From: Timema cristinae
Lineage: Eukaryota; Arthropoda; Insecta; Phasmatodea; Timematidae
Assembly (NCBI GenBank): GCA_039000515.1
Contig: JBCFYV010000001.1
Location: forward strand, 65,875,919-65,939,918
Reading direction: 5' to 3'
Length of the DNA: 64,000 bases
The first letter of the stretch is position 1. Each line of letters begins with the position of its first letter. Made by a program: the position numbers and the translations under genes. The notes beneath the pieces were generated by a model. That model did no database searches. It was not told the origin of the DNA and saw only the letters and a program-made list of their open reading frames with translations. Of the stretch, positions 33,189 to 44,309 are shown piece after piece.

Positions 33189-33290
33189 GGTAAACAACAT
33201 TATAGAAGAACAAAACAATGATATAAGAATAAAGTGCACACAAGTCTTTGGTGAGTGATTAATTGTTCATTGTTCTATCTAATTTCAACA
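33189..33290 (-). repeat. Copia 3' LTR, about 102 bp
   Basis: The repeat reads TGTTGAAATTAGATAGAACA at its start on the minus strand and ends near GATATCATTG... GTTGTTTACC. It is unusually short for a Copia LTR and lacks the 21 bases present in the other LTR. Confidence 0.8.
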
Positions 33291-33304
33291 CTCCCCCTCA
33301 CTCG

Positions 33305-36300
33305 TCAGAATCGTTGTCCAAGCCCAAGAGCACATACTGGTTGACTATAACTGGGAGAGGCCAATGCCTTGGTGAGAACATCAGCTTCCAAGGTCTCGGT
33401 TGGCTTGTAGTTGATGATGATGTCTCCGGCTTGTACCTTTGCTCTAATGAAATGTTCTGCAGTGCTGATATGTTTGGACTTTGAGCTTACGATGTTATTC
33501 TTAGTCAAATGTTGTGCAGACAAATTGTCATTAAGTATTTCAATTGACTGGTGAGGTACACTCATGTCATGTAGTAACGGTTTTAAGTGTATTGCTTCTT
33601 TTGCTGCCTCTGTCAATGACATATATTCTGCTTCCGCTTTAGACAGAGCCACAGTTTTCTGTTTTCTTGATTCCCAGCTGATGGAAGTCGCTGCAAACTG
33701 GAAACAGTATCCTAAATATGATCTTCTATCTTCTCCAGTCGCCCAATCAGCATCTGCCATCCCAATATGTGGTTAATTAGTTTTCTTGAAAACCAGTGCG
33801 AGATTTTTGGTTCCCTTTAAGTAGCGCAAGACTCTTTTGGCAGCCAACCAATGCTCCTTCCCAAAACAGGTATTGTATTGACTTAAGAAGCTGACTGTGT
33901 ATGTTATGTTTGGCCTAGTAGCCACAGACAGATACATAAGTGAACCAATCAGGTTTTGATAGGGATATTTTTCGGTATTTCCAGGATTCTTCTGTAACTT
34001 CATTCCAGGTACCATAAGAGTTGCAACAGGTTTACAGTCACTCATGCTGTATTCTTTGAGAAGTTCTTTAATGTATCGAGTTTGCGATGCTGAAATCATA
34101 CCATTATTGTGGCAAAACTCGATTCCTAAACAATAATGTAGTTCTCCAAGGTCTCGCATATCAAAGGATTTAGTTAGTTCTGGTTTTAAATCATTCAGCT
34201 ATTGCTGATTTCTTGATGCCACTATAATTTCATCTACATATATGGCTATCAACATTTGTCCCCCCCTTTAGTAGTAGTAGATGTGTATATACAAGGGTCA
34301 GCTTGTGAGGGAACGAAACCCAATTACTTTAGTTTAAAGTCCAACCTTTTAAACCATTGCCTGCCAGCTCTTTTAAGTAGGCATAATTTGTCATTATCAG
34401 ATTTTCGAAGCTTTTCTAGCATCTTCTTATCTTTGAGAAATGTAGAGTGATCTTTGTTGTGGCTTTCTTACATCATTATGTCACATAAAAATGTTTCCAA
34501 CATGTCTGGTTTTTGCATTAAGATTCTTTCTTCATGTTCACCATTGAGGAAGGCAGTCGAGATATCCATTTGAGTGACTTTCATGTCTTGATTAAGTGCC
34601 ACTCCAAGAAGAACTCTAATTGAGCTCAGTTTTGCGACAGGAGCATAGGTTTCAACAAAGTAAATTCCCAGGCGCTGAGAAAAACCTTTTCCAACAAGAC
34701 GAGCTTTCCTTCTCACTAGCTCCCCATTGGCTTTATATTTATTTTTTAATACCATTCTGCTATCTATCACATTGTCACCATCTTCTTGATCTACAATTTC
34801 CCAAGTTTCATTTTATAATTGAGATTTTATTTCTTCTTTCATAGCTTTTTGCCATGCTTCTCCATCACCTCTTTCTAATGCATCTTTAACATCACAATAG
34901 ACTGATACATCATAATCTTACATCAAAATTGGAAGTTTCCTGTTGCGATTTAGCCTTGAATGTACTTGGTCTTCAGCTGGATCTTGCTCTTCTTGGTCTG
35001 AGAGTTCTACAAGGTCTTGAACTGGAACAGATAGAGCTGGAAGAATGATTTAATCAACATTTTCTTCATTAATAACTTCTTTATTGTCCTCATTATGTTG
35101 ATCATCTATTACTATAATGTTTTCTCCTCTTCTCTCCTTTGAGTCATAGAATCTTTTGTTCAAAACTCTTACATCTCTTGTGATTTTGATTTTCCTTTCG
35201 TTGGGCATCCATATTCTATAATCTTTCGTAATTTCAGAGTATCCAACAAATATTCCTTCATCTACTCTAGAAGTAAACTTTCCTTTGCCAGTTTTTTTGT
35301 GTGTCCAAAACGAAGGTTTTGTTGCCAAATACATGAAGATGTCGAACTGATGGAACTCTTCCTACCTATTTCCGAAAAGGAGTTTCACCTTTAAGGGTCC
35401 ATGAGGGAGACCTATTACGCAGGTAGTTTGCTGTATGAATTGTCTCAGCCCAAAATGTCGGAGGGACGTTTGACTCCAACGTGAGACATCGGGCTTTATC
35501 AAGTAGGGTTCTATTCATCCTCTCAGATAACCCATTTTGTTGAGGGATATACGGTGTAGACAGCCGCCTCTGAATTCCGCATTCTTTTAGAAAACTCTCA
35601 AAGTATTTGTTGCAGTATTCTGAGGTTTCATTATCTGATTGCAGACATTTAATTTTGTTTTCTGTAAAATTCTCAACCTCGTTTTTATATACTTTGAAAA
35701 CTTCTAGAACTTCATTTTTATATTTTAAAAAATAAACTCGGCTGTAGCGTGTTTTTCATCCGTAAAGGTTACAAAATATCTTGAACCGCCATGGGATTCA
35801 ACAAGCATGGGGCCACAAACATCCGAATGCACTATTTCCAAAACTTTGAGGTTTTCTGGAAATTCTCTTGTAGAAAAGGGAGCTCGGGTCATTTTTCCTT
35901 TTATACATACCTCACAATCACTCAACGTATATAATTTTTTTTTAATCTAAGCCTTCCAATGTTTCATTTTTGCACGCCAACTTTAAATCTACTTCATTTA
36001 AGTGAGCTAGTTGTTTATGCCATTTTTATATTTCATATTCTTCATGCGCTTTATTTGTTACTTCTACCGACTTAGAATTAACATAATATAGCCCATTTGA
36101 CTTCTTAGCTTCTAGTACTACATTGCCTTGAGGATATGTTACTAATGCTTTGTTCTTTTTGAACAGGACATCGAACCCTTTATCAATCACTTTAGATACT
36201 GATAGTAGATTTGTGGTCAGATTTTGTACAAATAATGTGTTAGGCAAATTAATTTTGTCCGAATCTTTCATTTCGATTTCAACTAGGCCAGTCCCAATAA

Positions 36301-36460
36301 TAGAAGCTGTATGATTCTTAGATGCCGATTTAGGAGTCCCATGTTCAGGGGTTTCAACAAAGTCCTGAAAACTGTCTTTATTTCCACACATATGTAAAGT
36401 GCATCCGCTGTCAATGCACCATGATGAAATTTCATACTCGCCTGAATTAGAAGTGTAACG
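33305..36460 (-). pseudogene. Copia pol: protease, integrase, reverse transcriptase, RNase H
   Basis: Protease appears as WCIDSGCTLHMCGNKDSF (DSG active site) near 36440-36375. Integrase is represented by CEVCIKGKMTRAPFST (zinc-finger side) and VLEIVHSDVCGPM, then GGSRYFVTFTDE near 35900-35730, with more pieces to 35050 (FWTHKKTGKGKFTSRVDEGI, FVGYSE). Reverse transcriptase pieces are RKARLVGKGFSQRLGI, FVETYAPVAKLSSIRVLL and MDISTAFLNGE (34770-34468), then MRDLGELHYCLGIEF and YLSVATRPNITYTVSFLSQY (34159-33773). RNase H gives SISWESRKQKTVALSKAEAE, YMSLTEAAKEAI and SKHISTAEHFIR (33760-33305). Several frameshifts and stops separate the parts, and the YVDD box region around 34230 is altered. The copy cannot encode a full polyprotein. 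Confidence 0.9.
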
Positions 36461-36479
36461 TTATTTGCCACCCTACCTT

Positions 36480-37975
36480 TTATTTCCCTATGTTTTCTAC
36501 TTTTTGTGAACAATTTCCAATTTATTTTCGAGTGAAATTAAGCACTTCAAAGTTAGGACACACGCTGGTTGCCAGCCTGACTAATAATAGTATTTACATC
36601 TATTAAATTAAATGGAAGGACGGAACAATGTAACACATTGTTTTAAATAATCTAAATAAGAAATTTTGATTTAAAGAAGAACACTTACCTTTTATTAAAC
36701 ATTTTAATTATCCCGTTAAGAAGTCTGTTGACTTATTTATAATGAACGTCAGCCATGTTTGATTTCAACGCATGCGCAGTTCTATCAAACCAGTGAGTAA
36801 AAGAAGAAACAAAACTCGATGTAAATAACTCAAAACAAGCGCGTTTTTCAATTCTGACAGATGGAAATAAACATTTAATTCTTTAAGAAAAAAAATACTG
36901 TTCACTTTCATTAACATACAGTTCAATATTTATGTTAAACCTGCATTTTATTTGATTTTTCCTAGTCCACAGCCAACCTTTATCTTTTGGTTTTACATAT
37001 ATATTTGTTTTCTCTTTGGACTTGGAAGTATAGAATAGAACCTTTTTTAAATTTGGTTTTGGAAGATTTTTTATAAGATACGAGGTCTTCTTATGAGTGG
37101 TTTTAACATGGAGCCAAATCTGTGTAGCTCCGAATTAAAATTTTTTTTTTTAAATGAATTAAGGGTGTTGAATGAAAGTACACGTGGGGAAATGAAAAAG
37201 GAAGTGTGTGTACAATAACTAGATTGTTTATTTTCGTTTCATTTGCGTAAGAATTCAAACAAATTACTAGAGTGTAACAAATCTCTGAAGTTGGTGTCAA
37301 TATGGACTAATGCAGTGGTGAGGACAAGCCAACTCTTCAACTATAAATTATTATCATTTTTTTTTTTTGTTTCTCCTATAAAATCAGAATTCATTTACTT
37401 TCAGAAAGACAGACTACCGTAGAGAATTAATTAAAATTTCATTTCATGTCTACTTATTAAATTTTTTATTATTATATTTTTTTTTGTTTTGTTTTGTCTC
37501 AACAATACTGTCCTAAACTTTGTTAACTTAGATTTATATTTACCTGGAATTCCTTAGGTAGGCTTGGGATGTGGTAAAGTGGAAAACAATAATATATCCA
37601 CAAAAGTGCCAACAATTATTATTTTATACATTTATTTTTTTGTCTAAATTACATTTTGTTCCAACAAACCATTTTACCTGAATTGTTCATGTTTTAGTTT
37701 TTAAGTTACCCAGTGGTCTCGAGTATTGAGAATCGTAGTGCCAATGACTGAGTTAACCGAGGCAAAATTTTTCTTTTAATTGTTTTTTTTTCTCCTAGAT
37801 ACTAGGGGTGACGCCCAACAATAACACCGTCCTTATACATCTTGATGTTAACTATTGTTGTTATGTTAACAAGATGCAGAGGACAATAATCTTAGACACA
37901 AAGAATAATAAATAATTTATACAATATATATAAAAGGTTACAACAATATATATTAATTTTTTTATTACAGAAGAA
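36480..37975. other. Unidentified sequence between Copia gag and protease
   Basis: In Copia elements the zinc knuckle and protease lie within a few dozen codons. Here about 1.5 kb of AT-rich, non-coding sequence intervenes. Exact edges, terminal repeats and a target duplication could not be defined. Open frames in it (for example 37300-37103) have no motif. It is most likely a later insertion. Confidence 0.45.
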
Positions 37976-38761
37976 AGGCAGTGTTCTTCCACTTTGAAAG
38001 TAGACTCCCCATTTTTATTGTTGCTCCAACAGTTCACGGCCTTATGACCGATACGTCCACATTTATGGCATTTATGTTTAAATTGCGAGGTTGAGGGAAC
38101 ATTTGTAGGTTTTTCAAAATAATTTGAACGATCATTGTTCTTTAATTTTTTTAAATTATTTCCGAAAAGAGCTTCCTCCAAGGTCACATTATCATTTTTG
38201 CTTCTGGCTTCAAACTCTTCAATTATTTTGATTCTTAAGTCCTGTGGGGTAGGTAAGTTATCCCTGGACTCAATTGCTACCCTAAAATTTTCAAAGGATT
38301 TAGTTATAAAGCATCATTATGCTTAAAAGATCGGGATTTATATTGATTTCCAACTCTTCAAGCCTATCAACAGCGTCAGTGAATTTATTAAAATGATTAC
38401 GGATGTCGTCACCCTCATTCATTTTCTGAAGGATCAATTGTTTCAATAAAGAGGCTTTTCTAACGGGACCTTTACTTTTGTAAGGTTTTGATAATGTATC
38501 CCACACATCTTTTGAAAATTTACAGTTCTTAATAAGTCTAAGTTCACTGGGCGATATAATTAAGGTAAGATCTGACCTAGCATTGAGATCTTGTTCCTTC
38601 CATTTCATTATGTCATCATCATTGGTTGTGGAGCATTTTTCTTGACCAGAAACATATTTCCATAATTCATTTCTTATCAAAACTGCTTGTGTGTGAAGCT
38701 TCCAAGTAGCGTAGTTATCCTTTTTAAGTGGTTCGATACGATAGTTTACAAAATTTGCCAT
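37976..38761 (-). pseudogene. Copia gag
   Basis: The start is MANFVNYRIEPLKKDNYATW at 38761, the usual Copia gag opening. WKYVSGQEK, then WDTLSKPYKSKGPVRKASLL, QLILQKMNEGDDIRNHFNKF and DRLEELEININPDLLSIMML follow. After a frameshift near 38310, MTLEEALFGNNLKKLKNNDR leads to the zinc knuckle CHKCGRIGHKAVNCW near 38070-38030. Gag would form the particle and bind the RNA. Confidence 0.85.
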
Positions 38762-38868
38762 GACAAAAAAAATATTGTTTAACTAGCAGCGCGAACTAGA
38801 ACACTTTCACAATCGACGAGCACAACTTAATACTTTCATTTAAACTACAATAACTTAGAGCAGATTTA

Positions 38869-38991
38869 GGTAAACAACATCATAGAAGAACACAACAATG
38901 ATGACAGGATCTAGGATTAACATATCAGAATAAAGTGCACACAAGTCTTTGGTGAGTGATTAATTGTTCATTGTATTTTTTTATTTCAACA
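38869..38991 (-). repeat. Copia 5' LTR, about 123 bp
   Basis: It matches the 3' LTR except for substitutions and a 21-base segment containing ATCCTAGATCCTGTC (minus strand). Downstream comes the gag leader. Confidence 0.8.
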
Positions 38992-39434
38992 AGGAGGCGA
39001 CATCATTGAAGAGTTTGTGATTGACAAGTCTTTTTGAGCATTTGCAAATAATGGCTCATTTTGATTATTTTTCATTAATGTAGATTTGCTGCAAACCACC
39101 ACTACAAGATTCTCAATATTAGTTGAATGTGTAGGGTTGACAAGACACTTTTCTGATTGCTATAAAAATAATAAACCATTGTTATTTATAAACAACAGTT
39201 TTGTTTTAATTTATCATGAAACAAAATACCACTATTTAACTCACTAAAAATTAATCACCTTTTAAACTTGTTCCTCTCCAGGAAATTCAAAGTGATATCC
39301 TACGTCACTGTCACTTAAATTTACTAATGGGACAAATTGTGGTTTGAGAAGTGCCATTAGCTTAGCTCCTTGCTCCTTCATCATCCAACTGCTTGGTAAA
39401 TGTTTCACCGCCAGTCTTATACAATTCCACCTGA
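38992..39434 (-). pseudogene. Harbinger DNA-binding partner, N-terminal part
   Basis: Minus-strand text after a likely acceptor (ATTTTTCAG, above 39434) reads WNCIRLAVKHLPSSWMMKEQ, GAKLMALLKPQFVPLVNLS, and after an apparent further intron SEKCLVNPTHSTNIENLVVV. This fits the second Harbinger gene upstream of the Copia insertion. The Myb-like domain itself is expected further upstream, where a tandem repeat occupies 39.5-40.0 kb, and was not found. Confidence 0.5.
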
Positions 39435-39479
39435 AAAATAACCACTTGAATATTCCACTAGTTACACTTAAGCAAACTA

Positions 39480-39965
39480 TCTGGATTGTTAAAATCTAAT
39501 TAATTAATTAATTCGGAAAATGTGTTGGGTTAAGTTTAGTCACAATAAGAATAATTAAATTCATGAAACTACAAATTTATAATTTATTAATTTAGAAAAT
39601 ATTATGTTATGTTAAGTTTAGTGACAGTAAAATAAGTCTGTGAAACTTTAAAATTAATAAATTATCGAGGTTAGGGTTAGTATCAATAAAAATGCCAGCT
39701 AAATTGATGGTTATATACAGTTTAAACTTTTGGTTCACAAAATATTGTGTTAGGTTAGGTTTAGTGACAGTGAAAACAAGAGAGTTGAAGAAACTATAAA
39801 GTTCAAATTTACTAATTAACAAAATAGTATTTTAGGTTAGACTTAGTGACTTTAAAAATAATTAAATTCATGAAACAATAAAGTTAAAATTTATTAATTC
39901 AGAAAATATATTAAACTAGGCCTAGTGACAAAAAATAATTAAAATTTATTGAAATGATTAATACT
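39480..39965. repeat. Degenerate tandem repeat, units of about 85-120 bp
   Basis: About five units share AAAATATTGTGTTAGGTTAG or close variants, TTTAGTGACAGT, AATTAAATTCATGAAAC and AAAGTTAAAATTTATTAATT. It probably lies in an intron of the Harbinger DNA-binding gene. Confidence 0.75.
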
Positions 39966-40349
39966 GTATAATACTATAAAGTGTTTCATAAAATAAACAA
40001 TTTACCTTGTCATCAGCTGTTGCTTTCTGGTGTATACATTTAGGCTATAAGGCATTCACGAGCTAAATTTACCCGTTCCAGGTAAAGATCTATCGTGAAT
40101 GCCGTGTATGTTACAACAGTCAGCTGTTCAAAAATCTAACTTTTTACAGCGTTGCCATGCTAGTTTTATTTGATTCCCCGGTCAAATCTGTGGTCAGGTG
40201 ATCGGAATTTTTGATCTATAGTTAACTTTGTTGCAACCCTGATTTTTCTTGATATATGATCAAGCTGATTGAAAATCCGGTGATTGAAAAATCAATATGA
40301 TGTTTGTGCAACCGGCCCTTATGGGCCTATGGGCCTTACAAGTGCTAGA

Positions 40350-41412
40350 CGGTAGGGATGGGAAAAACTGCTCCTTTAGTGGAGCAAGAGCATTCTGTTA
40401 CTGCTTCACCACTGCACCTGTTCTTTTTACCTGTTCCTTTTTGTCACAAGTATTCGTACCTACTCCCAGCCTAGTTTTTTTTTAGCACCGCGTCTACTGC
40501 CCGTTCAGTTTTTACACATCTATGCCAATTACGCCAATGTGTTAGGGATGAAGATGGTTGATTCTAGAAGAAGTGCACACACATTTGTTTGGAATGAGAG
40601 TTGAAAACTTTTAAGAAAAATCACCCTCAGTGCACCCAGCTGGAATCTAATCTCAATCTCACTGTCATCGGCAGGCCACTCTAGTGCGAGAGTGAAGCCA
40701 GAGACCAGATGCTACCAACCTTTTTAATATTGTGGGCTTTATGGGTTTAAAAAAATGTTTGTCTATTTTGAAAAAACTAGAGCAAAAAAAGTTCAATTTT
40801 ACATTTCCCAATTAATAATTAGCTATTAAGTCCATTTGTTGAACAAATTGTTGTTTGCTAAATATTTTGTGGGCTAGATAAAAATCAACCAGCCAGTAGA
40901 TTGCTGACCCTTGCCTTATATGATTTGATCACCAAGTAGGTCCCTTCGATGTCACTCATCAACGTAACAATTTATTGTGAGAATATATTACATACTGTGC
41001 TTGTAATGTGGAAATAATGTTTTGTACTACGAAAGCTTTCCCTTCAAAACTCATTTGTGACGCCCCAAACCAACTCTAAACTAGGCCTATAACAGATAAG
41101 TAAGGTTGAGCTGGACTTGATCTCAGTGCTATGACAAGAACACAAAGCTTCCATTTACTTTTTACTGTACGACTGCTCCAAAAATTTCCGGAGTATAAAA
41201 GAACAAGGTTGCCCCGGACCTGTTACAGTGCTGTCTGTGACAGAGAGATGAGGAATCAGTTTACTCCGGACCTGTTACAGCGTGTATTTGATTCGTGGAC
41301 CAGTGACAGTAAGGAATAGCTCCTTTCATCTGTCAGGAACAGGTTGTGAATGTAACGTCAGAGGATCAGTGATAAAGGAGCAGGTTATGATTTCACAAAA
41401 CCATCCCCAGCT
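40350..41412. mobile_element. Possible non-autonomous hAT-like element
   Basis: GGGATGGGAAAAACTGCTCC at 40353 is partly matched in reverse near 41385-41408 (GGAGCAGGTTATG, then ACCATCCCC). GTTACAG and CTGTTCC motifs recur near both ends. A target duplication was not found, so the call is tentative. A SINE copy lies inside. Confidence 0.35.
40480..40715 (-). mobile_element. SINE-A copy with common tail
   Basis: The left edge TTAGCACCGCGTCTACTGCC is the reversed tail. The body has AATCACCCTCAGTGCACCCA and a mutated B-box position GGAATCTAATC. The head ends near CTCTAGTGCGAGAGTGAAGC. Confidence 0.7.
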
Positions 41413-41419
41413 CACAACT

Positions 41420-42224
41420 TGAAACAAAAAAAACAAACCTTAAGAACGGTAACATATAAAAACAAACTGCATGGTTTATAATAAATAAAAATACCTTAAC
41501 AATAAATCAAATGCCTTTCTCAAGCTTATTACTGGTAGACATGTTTTTAAATGGCTTAAAATAACGTTCCAGGTTCAAAAAACTTTCTATTTGATATATA
41601 TTTGAAGTTAATCAGAGCAATATATGATTTTATAGATTTCGAGAGTATATCAAAGATGGCGGCTTTCTTATACTTAGATTTTTCTAGACTTTTGATATGT
41701 TGTTGGGGATATTATTCCAAGTCTAAAAAACCCTACTTTATTTCTTTTACAATTAGTTTGATGTTTAGCCTTTTGTTCACCTAGAATGACTGAGCTATAT
41801 ATAGCGTAGTAGCGTATGTGGCAGTGAATTTTCGAGTTACTAATGTGAATAAAGTAAATTTAATAAAAGTAAGAAAACTATTATTTTATTTGTTAATAAA
41901 CTTCTGTCCTTTGGGTTTTTAAAATATTGAACGTAATAAAAATAATATAGCTTTAATTAATTTGTATTTTGAGTGAAGTTATATAATTTTGATCAATTTT
42001 AGCAGGACTTTGGTAAAATGAGTTGGCTAAACTGGGTCTTTTAAAGAAATGATTATAGATTATGAAAAAAAGTCTAAGATTTAGATGTTCACTGTTATTT
42101 ACACTTTGTATGACATTTAATTCTGTAAAATAATTATTTAAATAATTAATTTCTATTTACGAACATCTCTGGATTGTTTTAATCGCCAACCGTTGTAGTC
42201 GCATTTACATTTTGTTAAATTCAG
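41420..42224. other. Upstream region of the BACURD gene
   Basis: AT-rich sequence without coding motifs. TTGTTAAATTCAG at about 42210-42222 could be a splice acceptor in front of the first coding exon, implying a 5' untranslated exon further upstream. No promoter motif can be defended. Confidence 0.4.
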
Positions 42225-42314
42225 GTGAATGACTGTACAACTTCATTAACAAATAGCCTAGTTGTAAGAATATATTTTAAAATTATAAAACTAAACGTGT
42301 TTGATTGCTCGACT

Positions 42315-42480
42315 ATGTCGGGTGATCATAAAACTGTAATTAAAGGGAACCCATCACAGTATGTTAAACTTAATATTGGTGGTTCCCTGTATTACACAAC
42401 CATCGGAACATTAACCAAACATGACACAATGCTCAGAGCAATGTTCAGTGGACGAATGGAAGTATTAACAGATTCAGAGG
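42315..42480 (+). CDS. BACURD (KCTD10/KCTD13/TNFAIP1-like), first coding exon
   Basis: The exon encodes [40 protein letters not shown] and [16 protein letters not shown], ending after the first base of a glycine codon at a consensus donor (GTAAGA at 42481). This is the first part of the BTB/T1-like domain ([24 protein letters not shown]). Known family members are substrate adaptors for Cullin-3 ubiquitin ligase, acting on RhoA and, in nuclear contexts, with PCNA or polymerase delta. The function here is inferred from the family. ATG 42315 is chosen because MSGDH begins insect relatives. An in-frame ATG at 42225 exists, but its 30 extra residues are not family-like. The frame is intact. Confidence 0.93.
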
Positions 42481-42681
42481 GTAAGAACAAATGGCAACAT
42501 TTGAAATTATGATTAAAATGCTATATCTGTGATTCTTAATAGGCTACTGCCTAAAAGCCTTTTTATATGATCAAACTACAGCAGAGCCATATATTATTTA
42601 TGGAGAGAGAACGTTTACACTTTATTTTGAGAAACTATATTAAAAATATATATAAATTGTGGCGTTAGTAACTAAGAAACT

Positions 42682-42828
42682 GGGAATGCCAGTCCTCCAC
42701 CGTGGTTTGGATTCCATGTTAAACTGTAGGTCCTCCATTTCATCTCATAATCACCCTACCATTACACATTAGCGTAAGTGTGTATAACCCGAACGGGTAG
42801 TAAGACGCGGTGCTAATAATAATAATAA
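42682..42828 (+). mobile_element. 5'-truncated SINE-C with 13-bp target duplication
   Basis: TAACTAAGAAACT stands on both sides (42669-42681 and 42829-42841). The body starts GGGAATGCCAGTCCTCCACC and runs to GTGTATAACCCGAACGGGTA, then GTAAGACGCGGTGCTAATAA. Head truncation with a long target duplication is the mark of LINE-machinery insertion. Confidence 0.92.
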
Positions 42829-42841
42829 TAACTAAGAAACT

Positions 42842-43560
42842 AAAAAAGACACCCATAAAATATTTTAATTATTTAATTACATTTTTAATCAAAATGTCTC
42901 CAGAAGAAACACTTTACAAATTAGAATGGAAATAACTTTTCTCTGAATGTCTTTATACCAAATACACACTGACCTAACATTAAGTTGAGACCATTGTAAC
43001 ACACACAGACAATGGAGTCACCGCGGATGACCACATATTTTCCAATTGTACATTGTCTATATTTAGGTTAATATACATCAAATAAAAATGAATGTTTAAA
43101 CATAACGTAACATAGTGCATTTGAATGGAATATAAATTAGCTATCACAGGGAATGATTAGTGTGCATTTATTTTTTACAAAGAAGGTGGTAAATTGTTCT
43201 TAAGTTAAAGGTACCAGTAGTTGACACTAGTAGGCCTAGTTGACAGTGCATTGCCTTTTACCTTGAAATACGAGTTAAGGTTTGTTCTAAAATATTTTAT
43301 AGGTTTCAAAGGATTGTTTAACCTTTCTTGAAGAGTACAAAGATTTCAACAATAATAATTTTTGACTGCACTTCAATATGGTGTAATTAACACATTATTG
43401 GTGCAATGTGTTGGGGGAGCTTTCTTAATTTTTTTAGAATTTGTTAAGGTGGTAGGAAGTAAATAACATTTCTATAATTTTATTTTGTAACTGTACCTGA
43501 CCTAGCTATGTTACAGTGAACATTTGGATGTCATATTAAACACATTGTTTGTTTTTACTG
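42842..43560. other. Intron sequence, nothing recognised
   Basis: AT-rich intron DNA of the BACURD gene without motifs. Confidence 0.6.
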
Positions 43561-43576
43561 TTATATATATATATAT

Positions 43577-43665
43577 ACTATAGAGACTTACTTGCCGGCC
43601 AGTATACCATTTCCTGTGTCACTACCACTAGGAGGTAAGGTGATGCACCGACCAACCAGGACATA

Positions 43666-43707
<42 letters not shown>

Positions 43708-43795
43708 TGTCCTGGTTGGTCGGTGCATCACCTTACCTCCTAGTGGTAGTGACACAGGAAATGGTATACTGGCCGGCAAGTAAGTCTCTATAGTA
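43577..43795. repeat. 219-bp palindrome centred on an (AT)n run
   Basis: TACTATAGAGACTTACTTGC at the left is the reverse of the right end. The arms contain GGCCAGTATACC and GGTAAGGTGATGCACCGACC. The centre is an AT dinucleotide run (about 43672-43700). The outer arms look exact. Confidence 0.9.
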
Positions 43796-43885
43796 GGGAT
43801 ACTGGCCGGCAAGTAAGTGTCTATAGTAAGGATACTGGTTCGGATACGACTGAACAATGGATGTACTTGTGGTACACTGGCTAAA

Positions 43886-43938
<53 letters not shown>

Positions 43939-44121
43939 TGTCCTGGTTGGTCGGTGCATCACCTTACCTCCTAGTGGTAGTGACACAGGAAATGGTATAC
44001 TGGCCGGCAAGTAAGTCTCTATAGTAGGGATACTGGCCGGCAAGTAAGTGTCTATAGTAAGGATACTGGTTCGGATACGACTGAACAATGGATGTACTTG
44101 TGGTACACTGGCTAAAATGTG
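43703..44121. repeat. 188-bp direct duplication separated by (AT)n
   Basis: 43703-43890 and 43934-44121 are the same 188 bases (AAATATGTCCTGGTTGGTCG to CTGGCTAAAATGTG), with an AT run of about 42 bases between. Each copy also contains two nearby copies of ATACTGGCCGGCAAGTAAG. Apparent open frames on both strands are by-products of this structure. Confidence 0.93.
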
Positions 44122-44309
44122 ACAACACCAATCAGTACAGCATCCTTACCATAATCAGCGAATACTGTCCTTAGCGCGGGTATGACCAAGGCTAGTAACC
44201 TGTTCTACTCTAAACTGATTTCTAACAGAAACTACAATATTAGCCTCGAATGACCAAAGCTATGATGGGCAGCTGAGGTTAAAACTTAAGGGTCCATCTC
44301 TTGACAATC

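Larger units (their letters stand above)
33189..38991 (-). mobile_element. Copia LTR retrotransposon
   Basis: Two similar terminal repeats (33189-33290 and 38869-38991) enclose gag and pol on the minus strand in Copia order: gag, protease, integrase, reverse transcriptase, RNase H. A purine-rich tract (minus strand GAGTGAGGGGGAG) directly precedes the 3' LTR, which opens TGTTGAAAT. It sits in the Harbinger DNA-binding gene. No matching 5-bp target duplication was seen. About 1.4-1.5 kb of extra sequence separates gag from protease. Confidence 0.85.
30807..40320. mobile_element. PIF/Harbinger transposon with Copia inside
   Basis: The ends are inverted repeats: AAGGGCCGGTTGCA at 30807-30820 and TGCAACCGGCCCTT at 40307-40320. 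ATCAG and TTGATC motifs are frequent just inside both ends. Between them lie a HARBI1-like nuclease (plus) and a converging coiled-coil DNA-binding protein (minus), the usual two-gene content of Harbinger elements. Without the Copia insertion it would be about 3.7 kb. A clean 3-bp target duplication is not visible (CTC or CAA on the left, ATG or TTA on the right, depending on where the end is placed). Confidence 0.8.

Noticed and set aside
42225..42314. Upstream in-frame start for BACURD
   Set aside because: The 30 extra codons are not family-like and a possible splice acceptor lies just before them. ATG 42315 gives the expected MSGDH start.
43588..44088. 166-codon open frame on the minus strand
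   Set aside because: It translates the AT run and duplicated block (repeating YIYIYI) and exists only because of the repeat structure.
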